From an uncultured SAR86 cluster bacterium (GTDB lineage: Bacteria > Pseudomonadota > Gammaproteobacteria > Magnimaribacterales > Magnimaribacteraceae), in NCBI GenBank assembly GCA_902618945.1, contig CACNCK010000003.1, forward strand, positions 88,252 to 143,031: a DNA stretch of 54,780 nucleotides, read 5' to 3'. A program made the translations under genes and the position numbers. The notes below the pieces were generated by a model that was not told where the DNA came from, searched no databases, and saw only the letters and a program-made list of their open reading frames with translations. Position 1 is the first letter of the stretch. The number at the start of each line of letters is the position of its first letter. Shown here piece by piece: positions 8,964-18,316 of the stretch.

Positions 8964-9606
8964 GCTCATTTAATTTTCTTTTTGCCTGAAGGGCCTTATT
9001 TTCAAAGGATGTCCTAGGGAGGTTCACTAAATATTCCTCGAGATTCTCTTTTTGTAAAACTCTCCAATTTGGATTATTAATTAAAAGCTTCTTCGTTTCA
9101 TCGAAGTAATGAATCCAGTCTGTTTTAAAGTAGAAGGTGCCATTTAATTTGAGTTTTTTATTTATTAGATCAATAAAGTCTTTTTGTAATAATCTTCTTT
9201 TATGGTGCTTTCTCTTTGGCCACGGATCAGGATAAAACATTAAGATTAGATCAAAGCAGTTGTCTGATACTTTATTTTCCAAAAAAGGAACAATATCTGA
9301 GTTTAATATTTTAATATTATTTAGTGACTCTTCATTTGCCTTAATTAAAAGAGATCCTATTCCAGACAGATAAACCTCAGCTCCTAAAATTAACATTTCA
9401 GGCTTTGTCTTAGCTAAATATGCAGTAGTCTCTCCTGACCCAAAACCTATATCTAAAACTGAAGGGTCTTGGCTCCAGATATTATTAAGTTTTTCTTCAT
9501 TATCTAGAATGTACCTATCCCAATGCTCTGAGAGTGCCCTTGACTGATTAGAGGTTATCCTCCCTCTCCTCAAGACAAAACTCTTGAGTCTATTTTGAAA
9601 AGACAA
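8941..9606 (-). CDS. trmB: tRNA (guanine-N7-)-methyltransferase
   Basis: Methylates G46 in the tRNA variable loop using SAM. 221 residues. Motif I is LDIGFGSGETTAYLA near residue 50; the diagnostic block FYPDPWPKRKHHKRRL follows near residue 127, then FKTDWIHYFDE and the C-terminal PRTSFENKALQAKRKLNEL. It begins one base after the rpoH stop, so it is probably transcribed from the rpoH promoter. The 3' end overlaps rdgB by 23 bases on the other strand. Confidence 0.95.
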   Translation of the reverse strand: MSFQNRLKSFVLRRGRITSNQSRALSEHWDRYILDNEEKLNNIWSQDPSVLDIGFGSGETTAYLAKTKPEMLILGAEVYLSGIGSLLIKANEESLNNIKILNSDIVPFLENKVSDNCFDLILMFYPDPWPKRKHHKRRLLQKDFIDLINKKLKLNGTFYFKTDWIHYFDETKKLLINNPNWRVLQKENLEEYLVNLPRTSFENKALQAKRKLNELILQKTC

Positions 9607-9607
9607 G

Positions 9608-10501
9608 TTATTCTCCTGCGGAAAAAGACTGCTTCACTTTTTTCATTGCATTTTTTTCTATTTGGCGAACACGTTCAGCAGAAATACCATATTTTTCAGC
9701 TAACTCATGAAGCGTGAGTTTTTCATCTGCTAACCATCGGTCTTGAAGTATATCTCTGCTCCTATCATCAAGCTTGTTTATTGCTTCGTATAATTGACTA
9801 GTATTCGTTTCATCCAAGCTTTCTTTTGCAAATATGTCTGCAGGGTTGGCATCTTCATCTTCCAAGTATTGAGACGGGGAATAAGAAGCTTCATCATCAT
9901 CTGAATCTGCAAGAGGATCAAAGGGCAAGTCATTACCACTTAATCTTTTTTCCATCTCTCTTACTTCTGAAGGTTTTACCCCTAAATCTTTAGCCATGGA
10001 CTCTACTTCTTCTTCTGTTAACCATCCAAGGCCCTTCTTTTTACTTCTCAAATTAAAGAATAACTTTCTCTGTGGTTTAGTAGTGGCGATTTTGACTATT
10101 TTCCAGTTCTTCAGAACATATTCATGGATTTCAGCTTTAACCCAATGTACTGCAAAAGATACCAATCTTACCCCCATTTCAGGATTAAATTTCCTTATTG
10201 CCTTCATGAGACCTACATTCCCTTCTTGAATAAGGTCTGATTCAGGTAGGCCATATCCTGAATAAGTCTTCGCAACGTATATAACAAACCTTAAATGTGC
10301 TAAAACTAGCTTTCTAGCGGCATCAAGGTCATTTCTATAATATAAATCTTCTGCCAGTTTTTTTTCTTCTTCAGAAGTTAAAACACCAATGCTATGCACT
10401 GAATTTATATAAGCTTGAAGGTCACCACCAGGTGCTAGAGCCTCCATTTCCTGAAGGGCTGTACCCGCAGAATTTTCACTCTTAAGCGCTTTTTTAGGCA
10501 T
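9608..10501 (-). CDS. rpoH: RNA polymerase sigma-32 factor
   Basis: Heat-shock sigma factor, 297 residues. Region 2 contains [32 protein letters not shown] (shown in part), and the RpoH box QRKLFFNLR follows at about residue 144, which separates it from RpoD and RpoS. Region 4 at the C-terminus has the helix-turn-helix [21 protein letters not shown]. An insertion-like acidic linker ([19 protein letters not shown]) lies between regions 3 and 4. Start ATG 10501. In E. coli rpoH mRNA is a thermosensor; I did not find an equivalent structure here. Confidence 0.96.
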   Translation of the reverse strand: MPKKALKSENSAGTALQEMEALAPGGDLQAYINSVHSIGVLTSEEEKKLAEDLYYRNDLDAARKLVLAHLRFVIYVAKTYSGYGLPESDLIQEGNVGLMKAIRKFNPEMGVRLVSFAVHWVKAEIHEYVLKNWKIVKIATTKPQRKLFFNLRSKKKGLGWLTEEEVESMAKDLGVKPSEVREMEKRLSGNDLPFDPLADSDDDEASYSPSQYLEDEDANPADIFAKESLDETNTSQLYEAINKLDDRSRDILQDRWLADEKLTLHELAEKYGISAERVRQIEKNAMKKVKQSFSAGE

Positions 10502-10595
10502 AATCTAAGCGAATTTTACAGTTTAAGTGATTAAAGGTGCAAATTTTGATTTTTAAATTAAATTGAGAGGACTAGAGAATGGTATTTATAAAGTT

Positions 10596-11558
10596 ATGAA
10601 AGCTATAGAAATTATTGAGAAGAAACTAGAAATTAAAGACATTGAATTACCAGTATTAAAAGATAATGAGGTACTTATCAAGGTCAAAGCAGCTGGTTTG
10701 AACCGTGCTGATATTGCACAAAAGAACGGCTTATACCCCCCTCCTCCTGGTGAAAGTGAAATTTTAGGACTGGAATGTAGCGGAATAATTGAGAGTATTG
10801 GCAAAAATGTAAGCTTCAAGAAACCTGGAGATGAAGTTATTGCACTTTTGGCAGGTGGGGGGTATGCAGAATATGTAACTTGCCCTGAAAACCACGCAAT
10901 TCTCAAGCCACCAAAACTAAGTTGGGCTGAAGGTGCATCAATTCCAGAAGTTTACGCCACATGTTGGTTGAATCTCTTCATAGAGGCTCATATGAAAAAA
11001 GGAGATAAAATTGTCTTTCACGCAGGAGCAAGTGGTATTGGAACAGCCGGGATACAATTAGCCCAGGCTTTTGGTTGCGATAGTTTTGTAAGCGCAGGAA
11101 CCCAAGAAAAAATCGATTTCTGTCTTAACTTGGGAGCTTCAGCAGGAGAAGTTAGATCAAAAGATATATTTTCAAAGATTAAAGAATGGTCTCCAAATGG
11201 AGTAGATATCATCTTAGATCCAGTAGGTGCAGAATATTTTGAAAAAAACTTAAGTGTCCTTGGATTAGAGGGCAAATTAATTATTATTGGTTTAATGGGC
11301 GGTGCCAAAGCAAATATAAATCTTGGGCATTTGATGATAAAAAGGCATAAGGTAATAGGATCAACCATTAGGGCCAGAAACTTGGAAACAAAGACTAAAG
11401 TTATGGAAGATCTCTCTAGCAAAGTTATGCCACTATTTGATACAGGCGCTCTTAAACCTATTATCTATGAGGTCCTGTCCTTCGAAGATTGCGAAAAAGC
11501 TCATTCAATAATGGAATCAGACAAAAATATTGGAAAGATTATTCTTAATTTAGATTAA
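10596..11558 (+). CDS. NAD(P)H:quinone oxidoreductase, zinc-free MDR family (PIG3-like)
   Basis: 320 residues from ATG 10596. The family starts with MKAIEI, which begins exactly here; an in-frame TTG at 10563 would add eleven unconserved residues and is rejected. Conserved blocks: AAGLNRADIAQKNGLYPPPPGESEILGLE (in part), PGDEVIALLAGGGYAEY, and the NADPH-binding GASGIGTAGIQLAQAFG near residue 146. No catalytic zinc ligands are seen, as expected for quinone reductases or enoyl reductases of this group. Divergent from rpoH; the 3' end overlaps cysQ by 9 bases. Confidence 0.9.
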   Translation: MKAIEIIEKKLEIKDIELPVLKDNEVLIKVKAAGLNRADIAQKNGLYPPPPGESEILGLECSGIIESIGKNVSFKKPGDEVIALLAGGGYAEYVTCPENHAILKPPKLSWAEGASIPEVYATCWLNLFIEAHMKKGDKIVFHAGASGIGTAGIQLAQAFGCDSFVSAGTQEKIDFCLNLGASAGEVRSKDIFSKIKEWSPNGVDIILDPVGAEYFEKNLSVLGLEGKLIIIGLMGGAKANINLGHLMIKRHKVIGSTIRARNLETKTKVMEDLSSKVMPLFDTGALKPIIYEVLSFEDCEKAHSIMESDKNIGKIILNLD

Positions 11559-12359
11559 CTTTGCAAAAATGTCTTGCCACGGATATGACGGATCACCCGA
11601 GCAATAAAATAAAGGATTTTTTTTCTCTGAAATAAAATCATAAGTCAAAGCTTGGCCATTTAAACTGGATATAAGGCCTCCAGACGCTTCAACTACTGCT
11701 TGTCCAGCCGCGATATCCCACTGATAGGTTGGACCTAACCTGCTGTAAATATTTGCTTTGCCTTCTGCAACACGACACAACTTTAAAGAACTTCCAGTTG
11801 GTAGTTCTTTAACCTCACTAAATTCTTTTTTACAGAGATTGATAAATGCCTGATCTTTTTCACTCTTATGGCTTTTGCTGATCGTCACAAGACAGAACTC
11901 TTCACTCTGTTTTTGAGAAGTTATTTCAATCTTCTCTTTGTCTAATATCTTAAAAGCTCGTCCCGCGAAACCTAAAAAAGTTTCATGAACTGCTGGTGCC
12001 GATACTACACCGAGGATTGGCTTACCGTGTTCAATAAGTGCAACATTTATTGTGAATTCTCCATTTCTATTTATGAATTCTTTCGTCCCGTCTAAGGGAT
12101 CAATCAACCAAAACAAATCTTCTCTATTTTCTTTTGTGTCACCCTCTTCAGACAATATAGGTATATTGGCATCAATAGATTTAAGGGAATTGAAGAGGAT
12201 TTCGTGACATTTCTTATCGGCTATCGTTACAGGGGATCCGTCATGTTTATTCTCTACTTTAAGAACACCAGAATTGTATATCTCCATAACAATATCCGAA
12301 GCCAGTTCTACAGCCTCGAAAACTAAATTTGATATTTCTGTTAATTTTGAAACTTCCAT
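11550..12359 (-). CDS. cysQ: 3'(2'),5'-bisphosphate nucleotidase CysQ
   Basis: Removes the 3' phosphate from PAP/PAPS, recycling the by-product of sulfate assimilation. 269 residues of the inositol-monophosphatase fold. Metal-binding motifs are clear: LSEEGD near residue 75, WLIDPLDGTKEFI near residue 90, and the C-terminal WDIAAGQAVVEASGG near residue 220. Length and the PTGSSLKLCRVAEG block fit CysQ rather than SuhB. Start ATG 12359; divergent from the small gene at 12419. Confidence 0.92.
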   Translation of the reverse strand: MEVSKLTEISNLVFEAVELASDIVMEIYNSGVLKVENKHDGSPVTIADKKCHEILFNSLKSIDANIPILSEEGDTKENREDLFWLIDPLDGTKEFINRNGEFTINVALIEHGKPILGVVSAPAVHETFLGFAGRAFKILDKEKIEITSQKQSEEFCLVTISKSHKSEKDQAFINLCKKEFSEVKELPTGSSLKLCRVAEGKANIYSRLGPTYQWDIAAGQAVVEASGGLISSLNGQALTYDFISEKKNPLFYCSGDPSYPWQDIFAKLI

Positions 12360-12418
12360 TTCTTGAATCTCTCTTTTCTTCTACAATATATCATCCGAAG
12401 GACATATAAAAAATTAAT

Positions 12419-12586
12419 ATGGAAAATAAAACTAAGTTGATAGAGAGTGCCCAAGAGCTAAAAAAAGGTTTAGACCTACTTAGCAGGGAAAGAAAGGTTG
12501 TGATGCCTCATAACAAAGCGTTTGATCATGTTGATCAACTAAAAGTAAAAGTTGATGAAATCATTGATTTAGCAGAAACTGTCTAG
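12419..12586 (+). CDS. Small uncharacterised protein, 55 residues
   Basis: ATG 12419 to TAG 12584-12586. The product begins MENKTKLIESAQELKKG and ends IIDLAETV; it is soluble, charged and predicted helical throughout, with no signal peptide or cysteine. It lies 16 bases before the crotonase gene on the same strand, which has its own ribosome-binding site (GGAG 12592-12595). I do not recognise it. The codon use looks coding and no competing gene occupies the interval, but homologues are needed to confirm it. Confidence 0.6.
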   Translation: MENKTKLIESAQELKKGLDLLSRERKVVMPHNKAFDHVDQLKVKVDEIIDLAETV

Positions 12587-12602
12587 AAATACGGAGATAA
12601 AA

Positions 12603-13454
12603 ATGGAATACACTTGCTTTGATTTAGAAATTACAAACAAAATAGCTCATATCAAAATGTCTAGACCAGACGAATTCAATACCATGAATAAAGCTTTTTG
12701 GTCCGAGCTTCCTCATTTAGTTGAGAGTATCTCTGATGATGCATCTGCTAGAGTTATAGTATTGTCAGGAGAAGGTAAACATTTTTGTGCAGGAATGGAC
12801 TTGGCTAACTTCTCTCCATCAGATAAACAACCCAATGCTCATATGGGTATGAGAAAAGAATCCGGATATCGAGTGACACTAGATCTACAACACACAATTA
12901 CTTGCTTGGAAAAGGCCAGAATGCCTGTAATTGCAGCTGTACAAGGCGCTTGTGTAGGTGGTGGTGTAGACCTAGCTACAGCTACAGATATGAGATACTG
13001 CACATCCGATGCCTTCTTCTGTATTCAAGAAATAAATATCGGTATGGCTGCGGATGTAGGTACCTTACAAAGAATTCCCAGACTAATACCTGAAGGAGTG
13101 GTCAGAGAATTGGCTTATACAGGTAGAAGATTCCTTCCAGAAGAGGCAATGAAACATGGTCTTGTAAATGAGGTATTTGAAACTAAAGAAGAAATGATGG
13201 AGAGGGTTATGGAAGTAGCTGCTGAAATTGCGTCAAAAGGCCCTCTTGCTATCGCGGGAACAAAAGAATCACTAAATTATGGAAGAGATCACACTGTGGA
13301 AGAGTCATTAAATCATATAGCATTGTGGAATACTGCAGTTGGAATTAGCGACGAAATGTCCGTAGCATTTAAAGCTAAGGCAGAAAATACTGAGCCAGAA
13401 TTCGAGGATATGCTTCCAAGAAGAAAATACTTAGACGGAGAAGTAGGCGTTTAA
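12603..13454 (+). CDS. Crotonase, delta(3,5)-delta(2,4)-dienoyl-CoA isomerase-like
   Basis: 283 residues. The order GACVGGGVDLATATDMRYC, DAFFCIQEINIGMAADVGTLQRIPR (in part) and the C-terminal SLNYGRDHTVEESLNHIALWN closely match eukaryotic ECH1, including the three acids used by that enzyme: Asp in GGGVDL, Glu in QEINIG and Asp in AADVG. The oxyanion-hole segment HFCAGMDL is present. The likely job is shifting double bonds during oxidation of polyunsaturated fatty acids. Start ATG 12603 follows GGAG. It ends with a 4-base overlap against yaaA. Confidence 0.85.
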   Translation: MEYTCFDLEITNKIAHIKMSRPDEFNTMNKAFWSELPHLVESISDDASARVIVLSGEGKHFCAGMDLANFSPSDKQPNAHMGMRKESGYRVTLDLQHTITCLEKARMPVIAAVQGACVGGGVDLATATDMRYCTSDAFFCIQEINIGMAADVGTLQRIPRLIPEGVVRELAYTGRRFLPEEAMKHGLVNEVFETKEEMMERVMEVAAEIASKGPLAIAGTKESLNYGRDHTVEESLNHIALWNTAVGISDEMSVAFKAKAENTEPEFEDMLPRRKYLDGEVGV

Positions 13455-14224
13455 ACTTTTCTTAAGAAGACGGGCGAATATTCTTTAGAATCCTTTTTAC
13501 TAAAGCGATAGCCATCAAGATTGAATTCTTGAAGCTCATCAGCTTTTTTTATCTTATTTTGAATAATAAATCTAGCCATCGTTCCCCTAGCCTTCTTGGC
13601 GAAGAAACTTATAATTTTATATTCGCCATTTTTAAAATCCTTAAAAATTGGATTGATGACTGGTAAATCTATTTCTTTATTTTTGAGAACTGAAAAATAT
13701 TCTACAGATGCTAAATTTACAATTGCTTTTGATTTATTATCTTTAGAAATCCGATTGATAGAGGTGCTAATCTTCGATCCCCAAAAATCATATAGATTAT
13801 CACCCCGTTCAGTTTTAAATTTAGTCCCCATTTCTAATCTGTAAGGATACATAAGATCCAACGGCTTAAGTAAGCCATAGAGTCCTGATAGTATGCATAG
13901 ATTTTTTTGAGCGTAATTAATTTCTGACTTGGAAAGAGAAAGCGCATCTAAGCCTTGATAAACATCTCCTTTGAAAGCGAAGATAGATTGCCTAGCAGTA
14001 CCATTTGGTTTGATAGGCTTAGTCCAATTCATATTTCTTTCAAAATTAAGAACAGATAATTTTTCGCTTAACCCCATTAAGGAAGAGAGATCATCCGGAC
14101 TCTTTTTCTGTAATTCTTTTATGAGAATCTCACTATCAGAAAGATGTGAGGCTACTGAGAAGTCATCAATATTTATATCAGACTCGTAATCTAGCGTCTT
14201 TGCAGGAGATACTAATATCAGCAT
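13451..14224 (-). CDS. yaaA: Peroxide stress protein YaaA (UPF0246/DUF328)
   Basis: 257 residues, the usual length. Family signatures: N-terminal LILVSPAKTLDYES, the FKGDVYQGLDA block near residue 85, LSGLYGLLKPLDLMYPYRLEMGT (in part) near residue 111, YDFWG, VNLASVEYFSVL and ISFFAKKARGTMARFI. In E. coli it lowers free iron and DNA damage under peroxide stress and binds DNA. The start ATG overlaps the acyl-CoA dehydrogenase stop by one base, so they form one unit. Confidence 0.93.
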   Translation of the reverse strand: MLILVSPAKTLDYESDINIDDFSVASHLSDSEILIKELQKKSPDDLSSLMGLSEKLSVLNFERNMNWTKPIKPNGTARQSIFAFKGDVYQGLDALSLSKSEINYAQKNLCILSGLYGLLKPLDLMYPYRLEMGTKFKTERGDNLYDFWGSKISTSINRISKDNKSKAIVNLASVEYFSVLKNKEIDLPVINPIFKDFKNGEYKIISFFAKKARGTMARFIIQNKIKKADELQEFNLDGYRFSKKDSKEYSPVFLRKV

Positions 14225-15438
14225 TAACTTAAACCTAAAACTAGTTTTGCCATTATATTTCTTTGTATTTCATTAGAACCAGCATAAATACTAGCCTTTC
14301 TATAATTAAAATATCTAGGTGCTGCAGTATTTGCAAATCTGCTACCTATGGCGGGTTCATTATTTCCGATCTCAGGACCAGGATTATGAAATGGCAATCC
14401 GTAGTAACCAACCAGTTCTACTGCCAGTTCTGTTATGGCCTGGCCTATCTCAGTCCCTCTAGTCTTTAAGAGAGATGACTCAGGACCAACATTCTGACCT
14501 GCTGATAAACTTCCTAAAATCCTTAACTCAGTTGCTTCCATTGCATTAATTTGGACTTCTAATTTAGCAATTTCTTCCATGAAACTTTGTTCATCTGACA
14601 ACTTGTTACCATTGACATCTTCTAACTCCGCTTTTACCTTCAGCTGTTGAAGCTGTTGGTAAAGCTCTGAGGAATAGCCATTACCTCTCTCAAACTCCAA
14701 TAAATACTTTGCATAAGTCCAGCCCTTTCCCTCCTCACCAATTAAATTTTCTTTGGGTACTTTGACATCTTCAAAAAATACAGTGTTGACTTCGTGATGC
14801 CCTATTGGGGTATTGTCTAAAGTATTGATAGGTTGGACTTCAATTCCTTCAGAATGCATATCAATGAGTAAAAAAGAAATTCCTTTCTGCCTAATGTCTT
14901 CCTGACTTGTTCTAACGAGACAAAAAATCATATCGGCATGTTGCGCCATTGTTGTCCAAGTTTTGGCTCCATTCACAAGGTAGTGATCACCTTTATCTTC
15001 AGCTTTTGTTTTAAGTGAAGCAAGATCCGAACCAGATCCTGGTTCAGAATAACCCTGGCACCACCATACTTTTGAAGAAAGAATGTCTGGAAGGTATTTT
15101 GCCTTCTGTTCATCAGTTCCAAAAGCCATGATGACAGGGGCAACCATTGAAATACCAAAAGCAGTAAAGCCAGGGGCTCTTGCTGCCGCCATCTCTTTAC
15201 TAAACAAATATTTTTGTGAGGCAGTAAAAGAAGCACCACCATATTCTTTGGGCCAATTTACACCAGCCCAACCTTTAGAATAAAGCGCTTGCTGCCATTT
15301 AACATGCTCTTCTTTAGTAACATGGCCATTAGGAGAGTTCATGAGTCTATCTTTCATGTCTTCAGGATAATTATCCTTTATCCAGTCTCTTACTTCCTTT
15401 TGAAAATCTAATTCTTCTTGTGTAAATTGTAAGTTCAT
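14224..15438 (-). CDS. Acyl-CoA dehydrogenase
   Basis: 404 residues of the flavin-dependent acyl-CoA dehydrogenase family. N-terminal helical domain with QKYLFSKEMAAARAPG, FAD/substrate loop WCQGYSEPGSGSDLAS near residue 130, NGAKTWTTMAQHAD, and the C-terminal YAGSNEIQRNIMAKLVLGL. The long-chain or branched-chain subtype cannot be fixed by eye. A strong ribosome-binding site GGGGAGG lies upstream of ATG 15438. Divergent from the TRAP permease genes with a 14-bp palindrome between them. Confidence 0.93.
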   Translation of the reverse strand: MNLQFTQEELDFQKEVRDWIKDNYPEDMKDRLMNSPNGHVTKEEHVKWQQALYSKGWAGVNWPKEYGGASFTASQKYLFSKEMAAARAPGFTAFGISMVAPVIMAFGTDEQKAKYLPDILSSKVWWCQGYSEPGSGSDLASLKTKAEDKGDHYLVNGAKTWTTMAQHADMIFCLVRTSQEDIRQKGISFLLIDMHSEGIEVQPINTLDNTPIGHHEVNTVFFEDVKVPKENLIGEEGKGWTYAKYLLEFERGNGYSSELYQQLQQLKVKAELEDVNGNKLSDEQSFMEEIAKLEVQINAMEATELRILGSLSAGQNVGPESSLLKTRGTEIGQAITELAVELVGYYGLPFHNPGPEIGNNEPAIGSRFANTAAPRYFNYRKASIYAGSNEIQRNIMAKLVLGLS

Positions 15439-15450
15439 AAATACCTCCCC

Positions 15451-15464
15451 TCAATTATAATTGA
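15451..15464. promoter_or_regulatory. 14-bp palindrome, candidate operator / overlapping -10 boxes
   Basis: TCAATTATAATTGA is perfectly palindromic and lies in the 54-bp gap between the acyl-CoA dehydrogenase and dctQ starts. It contains TATAAT at 15456-15461 on either strand, so it could serve as -10 box for both genes, or as a dimeric repressor site. No regulator gene is adjacent. Confidence 0.4.
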
Positions 15465-15492
15465 ATTTGTCGTTAACAAAAATAGATTTACC

Positions 15493-15993
15493 TTGGAAGG
15501 CATTAGCAGATACTTAGATAGATTTTCAGAATTAACTGGAAAGATTTGCTCATGGTTCGTTGCAATAATGGTTCTCATAACTTGTCTCGTAGTTATTATG
15601 AGATATGGCATGGATATGGGTTCTGTTTTCTTGCAAGATGTAGTTCTGTATCTTCATGGTAGTTTATTCCTTCTAGGTGCTGCGTTTGCCTTAAAAAGAG
15701 GAGCTCATGTTAGAGTAGACATCTTCTACAGAAACTTTAATAAGTCTAAAAAAGCTCTTGTAGATTTACTTGGTAACGTCATTTTCCTCCAACCGGTATG
15801 TTGGACAATACTTCTCTATTCATGGGGTTACGTGGAATTTTCATGGAGAATTATGGAGGTTTCACCTGAGCCAGATGGTCTACCCTTTGTTTACATACAA
15901 AAATCTTTGCTTATAGCAGTTGCTGTCCTGCTCTCGCTTCAAAGTCTTTCTGAAATCCTAAAATCATATCTAATTATTAAGCACCATGATTGA
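15493..15993 (+). CDS. dctQ: TRAP transporter small membrane subunit (DctQ type)
   Basis: 166 residues with four hydrophobic helices, the standard DctQ layout: about residues 17-38, 49-66, 93-114 and 133-152. The family block LHGSLFLLGAAFALKRGAHVRVDIFY is present in part near residue 52. The start is TTG 15493; no ATG precedes the first helix. It pairs with DctM, whose start overlaps the end of this gene by 8 bases. Sequence style resembles the COG4665 group found with 2-oxoacid or lactate-type binding proteins. Confidence 0.88.
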   Translation: MEGISRYLDRFSELTGKICSWFVAIMVLITCLVVIMRYGMDMGSVFLQDVVLYLHGSLFLLGAAFALKRGAHVRVDIFYRNFNKSKKALVDLLGNVIFLQPVCWTILLYSWGYVEFSWRIMEVSPEPDGLPFVYIQKSLLIAVAVLLSLQSLSEILKSYLIIKHHD

Positions 15994-17359
15994 ATTCATA
16001 CCGCTGTTAATGTTTGGTGTAATTTGCTTAGTCTTACTAGCAGGCTTTCCTGTAGCCTTTTCATTAGCAGGAACTGCACTAATTTTTGCCGGACTAGGAA
16101 TAGTCACAGGAACCTTTGAAAGTGCTTTCTTAGGAACAATTCCAAATAGGCTTTATGGTGATATGACAAATATGACTCTTGTCGCTGTTCCTTTATTTGT
16201 TTTCATGGGTGTTTTGCTAGAAAAATCAAATCTAGCGCAAGACTTACTGAGTAATATGGCTGAGGTTATTGGTGGCTTTAGGGGCAGTCTAGCTATATCT
16301 GTGATATTCGTTGGAGCTTTAATAGCAGCAAGTACAGGAATAGTTGGTGCCACAGTTATAGCAATGGGATTGATTTCTTTGCCTATTATGTTGTCTAGAA
16401 ACTATGACTCTAGTCTTTCTGCAGGAACTATCTGCGCGACAGGAACTCTAGGTCAAATTATTCCGCCTTCAATAGCATTGGTGATATTGGGAGATGTTCT
16501 TTCTGCTGCCTATCAACAATCTCAGCTGAGCATAGGTAATTTCTCCGCAAGAACTGTTTCAGTGGGTGATCTATTTATGGGGGCAATTATTCCCGGCCTT
16601 ATTCTGGTTTTTTGTTACGCATTTTATGTAATCATAAGAGCATATCTATCGCCTAAGATGGCTCCATCACAGGTAGTAACTATAGTCTCAGGAAGATGGA
16701 AAATATTGCTGACATCTTTACTACCTCCATTTATCCTCATAACTTCTGTATTAGGATCTATCCTTTTGGGTATTGCTACTCCAACAGAAGCAGCTGGAGT
16801 TGGAGCTCTCGGAGCCATTTTACTAGCCGTAAGTAAAAGCAGTTTAACCAGAGCAAACCTCACAGAAGCTGTTGAAACGACAACAGAAATTACTGCGATG
16901 GTTTTTATGATACTTTTAGGGTCGTCAATTTTTTCATTAGTGTTTAGAGGATTTGGAGGAGATGATCTCATAACCGGTATCTTTACAGAATTACCTGGAG
17001 GAGCATTCGGAGCCGTATTGGTAGTTATGGTGATAATTTTCTTACTAGGTTTCATATTAGATTTTATTCAAATTACACTAGTCGTGGTTCCTATTGTTGG
17101 ACCGGCATTATTAATGCTGGGAGTCGATCCCATTTGGTTGGGTATAATGATTGCCATAAATCTTCAAACATCTTTTTTGACTCCTCCATTCGGTTTTGCT
17201 TTATTTTATTTAAGAGGTGTAGCACCAGATACCCTTGCAACGAAGGCTATATATAGAGGGGTTATCCCTTTTATTCTTATTCAGCTGGGAGTTTTGATAG
17301 CTCTAGCTATTTTTCCAGAGTTGGTGACTGCACTACCACAAGCAGTTTACGGAAATTAG
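15986..17359 (+). CDS. dctM: TRAP transporter large membrane subunit (DctM type)
   Basis: 457 residues with about twelve transmembrane helices; this subunit forms the sodium-driven transport channel. Typical segments: FAGLGIV, NMTLVAVPLFVFMGVLLEKS, the GALIAASTGIVGATVIAMG helix and the TGTLGQIIPPSIALVILGD block near residue 155, and ATPTEAAGVGALGA near residue 265. It overlaps dctQ by 8 bases. It ends 3 bases before the convergent lipA stop, leaving no room for a conventional terminator between them. Confidence 0.93.
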   Translation: MIEFIPLLMFGVICLVLLAGFPVAFSLAGTALIFAGLGIVTGTFESAFLGTIPNRLYGDMTNMTLVAVPLFVFMGVLLEKSNLAQDLLSNMAEVIGGFRGSLAISVIFVGALIAASTGIVGATVIAMGLISLPIMLSRNYDSSLSAGTICATGTLGQIIPPSIALVILGDVLSAAYQQSQLSIGNFSARTVSVGDLFMGAIIPGLILVFCYAFYVIIRAYLSPKMAPSQVVTIVSGRWKILLTSLLPPFILITSVLGSILLGIATPTEAAGVGALGAILLAVSKSSLTRANLTEAVETTTEITAMVFMILLGSSIFSLVFRGFGGDDLITGIFTELPGGAFGAVLVVMVIIFLLGFILDFIQITLVVVPIVGPALLMLGVDPIWLGIMIAINLQTSFLTPPFGFALFYLRGVAPDTLATKAIYRGVIPFILIQLGVLIALAIFPELVTALPQAVYGN

Positions 17360-17362
17360 TTT

Positions 17363-18316
17363 TCAAATGAGATGGGCTATTCTATCGGCCCTATAGGATG
17401 AACGTACCATTGGTCCAGAAGCAACTTCTAAAAAGCCAATTTCTATTGCAAGTTTTTTAAAATATTCAAATTCATCCGGTGTATACCACTTTTCAACTGG
17501 TAAGTGATTTATAGTAGGTCGCATATATTGACCGAGAGTGAGCACATCTACTCCTACTCTTTTGATATCTTCAAATGCTACCAAGATCTCTTCTTCAGTC
17601 TCACCAAGTCCAAACATTAAACTTGTTTTTGTAATAATTTTTGGAGAGTTCTGCTTTGCATGATTCAAAACTTTTAAGGTTTGATCATATCCAGCTCTCG
17701 GATCTCTTACACGTCTAGTCAATCTTCTTACTGTTTCAAGGTTTTGAGCAAATACTTCTAAATTTGAATCTAAAAGTATTTCTAAAGATTTCGTATCTCC
17801 AAGGAAATCAGGAACTAATGCTTCGATAATTACTTTTGGGGCTTTTTCTTTAATGGCTCGAATGGTATCAGAAAAATGTCCTGCACCTCCATCGCTCAAA
17901 TCGTCTCTGTTGACAGAAGTTAAAACGGCATATTTTAAACCCATATTAGCAATTGAGTTAGCAACTTTCATTGGCTCGTCTTCATCTAGCTTACCCTTAG
18001 GGTTACCAGTATCAACTGAACAAAATTTGCAGGCACGAGTACAAACAGAACCTAGCAGCATAAAGGTTGCTGTGCCATGACTCCAACATTCCTGAATGTT
18101 TGGGCACATCGCCTCTTCACAGACAGTATGAAGCTTCTTATCGGTGACAATACTCTTTAGCTCTCTGAACTTTCTTGAGTTTTGTGATTTTACTCTCAGC
18201 CATGTAGGCTTTCTTTCAATCGGAATAAACTTATTTGAATTGGGTTTTATGCCATTCTTTACAGCAACTACGCCATTTTCTTTAATAGTTTTAGTAGGTA
18301 TTAAGTTTTCCATCAT
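17363..18316 (-). CDS. lipA: Lipoyl synthase
   Basis: Radical-SAM enzyme inserting two sulfurs into octanoyl-protein to make lipoate. 317 residues. Both [4Fe-4S] clusters are visible: the auxiliary one in CEEAMCPNIQEC near residue 71 and the radical-SAM CTRACKFC near residue 92. The SSYRAD C-terminal motif carrying the serine ligand is present. ATG 18316 overlaps the lipB stop by 4 bases (ATGA). Confidence 0.97.
   Translation of the reverse strand: MMENLIPTKTIKENGVVAVKNGIKPNSNKFIPIERKPTWLRVKSQNSRKFRELKSIVTDKKLHTVCEEAMCPNIQECWSHGTATFMLLGSVCTRACKFCSVDTGNPKGKLDEDEPMKVANSIANMGLKYAVLTSVNRDDLSDGGAGHFSDTIRAIKEKAPKVIIEALVPDFLGDTKSLEILLDSNLEVFAQNLETVRRLTRRVRDPRAGYDQTLKVLNHAKQNSPKIITKTSLMFGLGETEEEILVAFEDIKRVGVDVLTLGQYMRPTINHLPVEKWYTPDEFEYFKKLAIEIGFLEVASGPMVRSSYRADRIAHLI

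Noticed and set aside
16624-17055. Long minus-strand reading frame inside dctM
   Set aside because: It is the antisense shadow of a well-conserved gene; its product is low-complexity and has no start signal.
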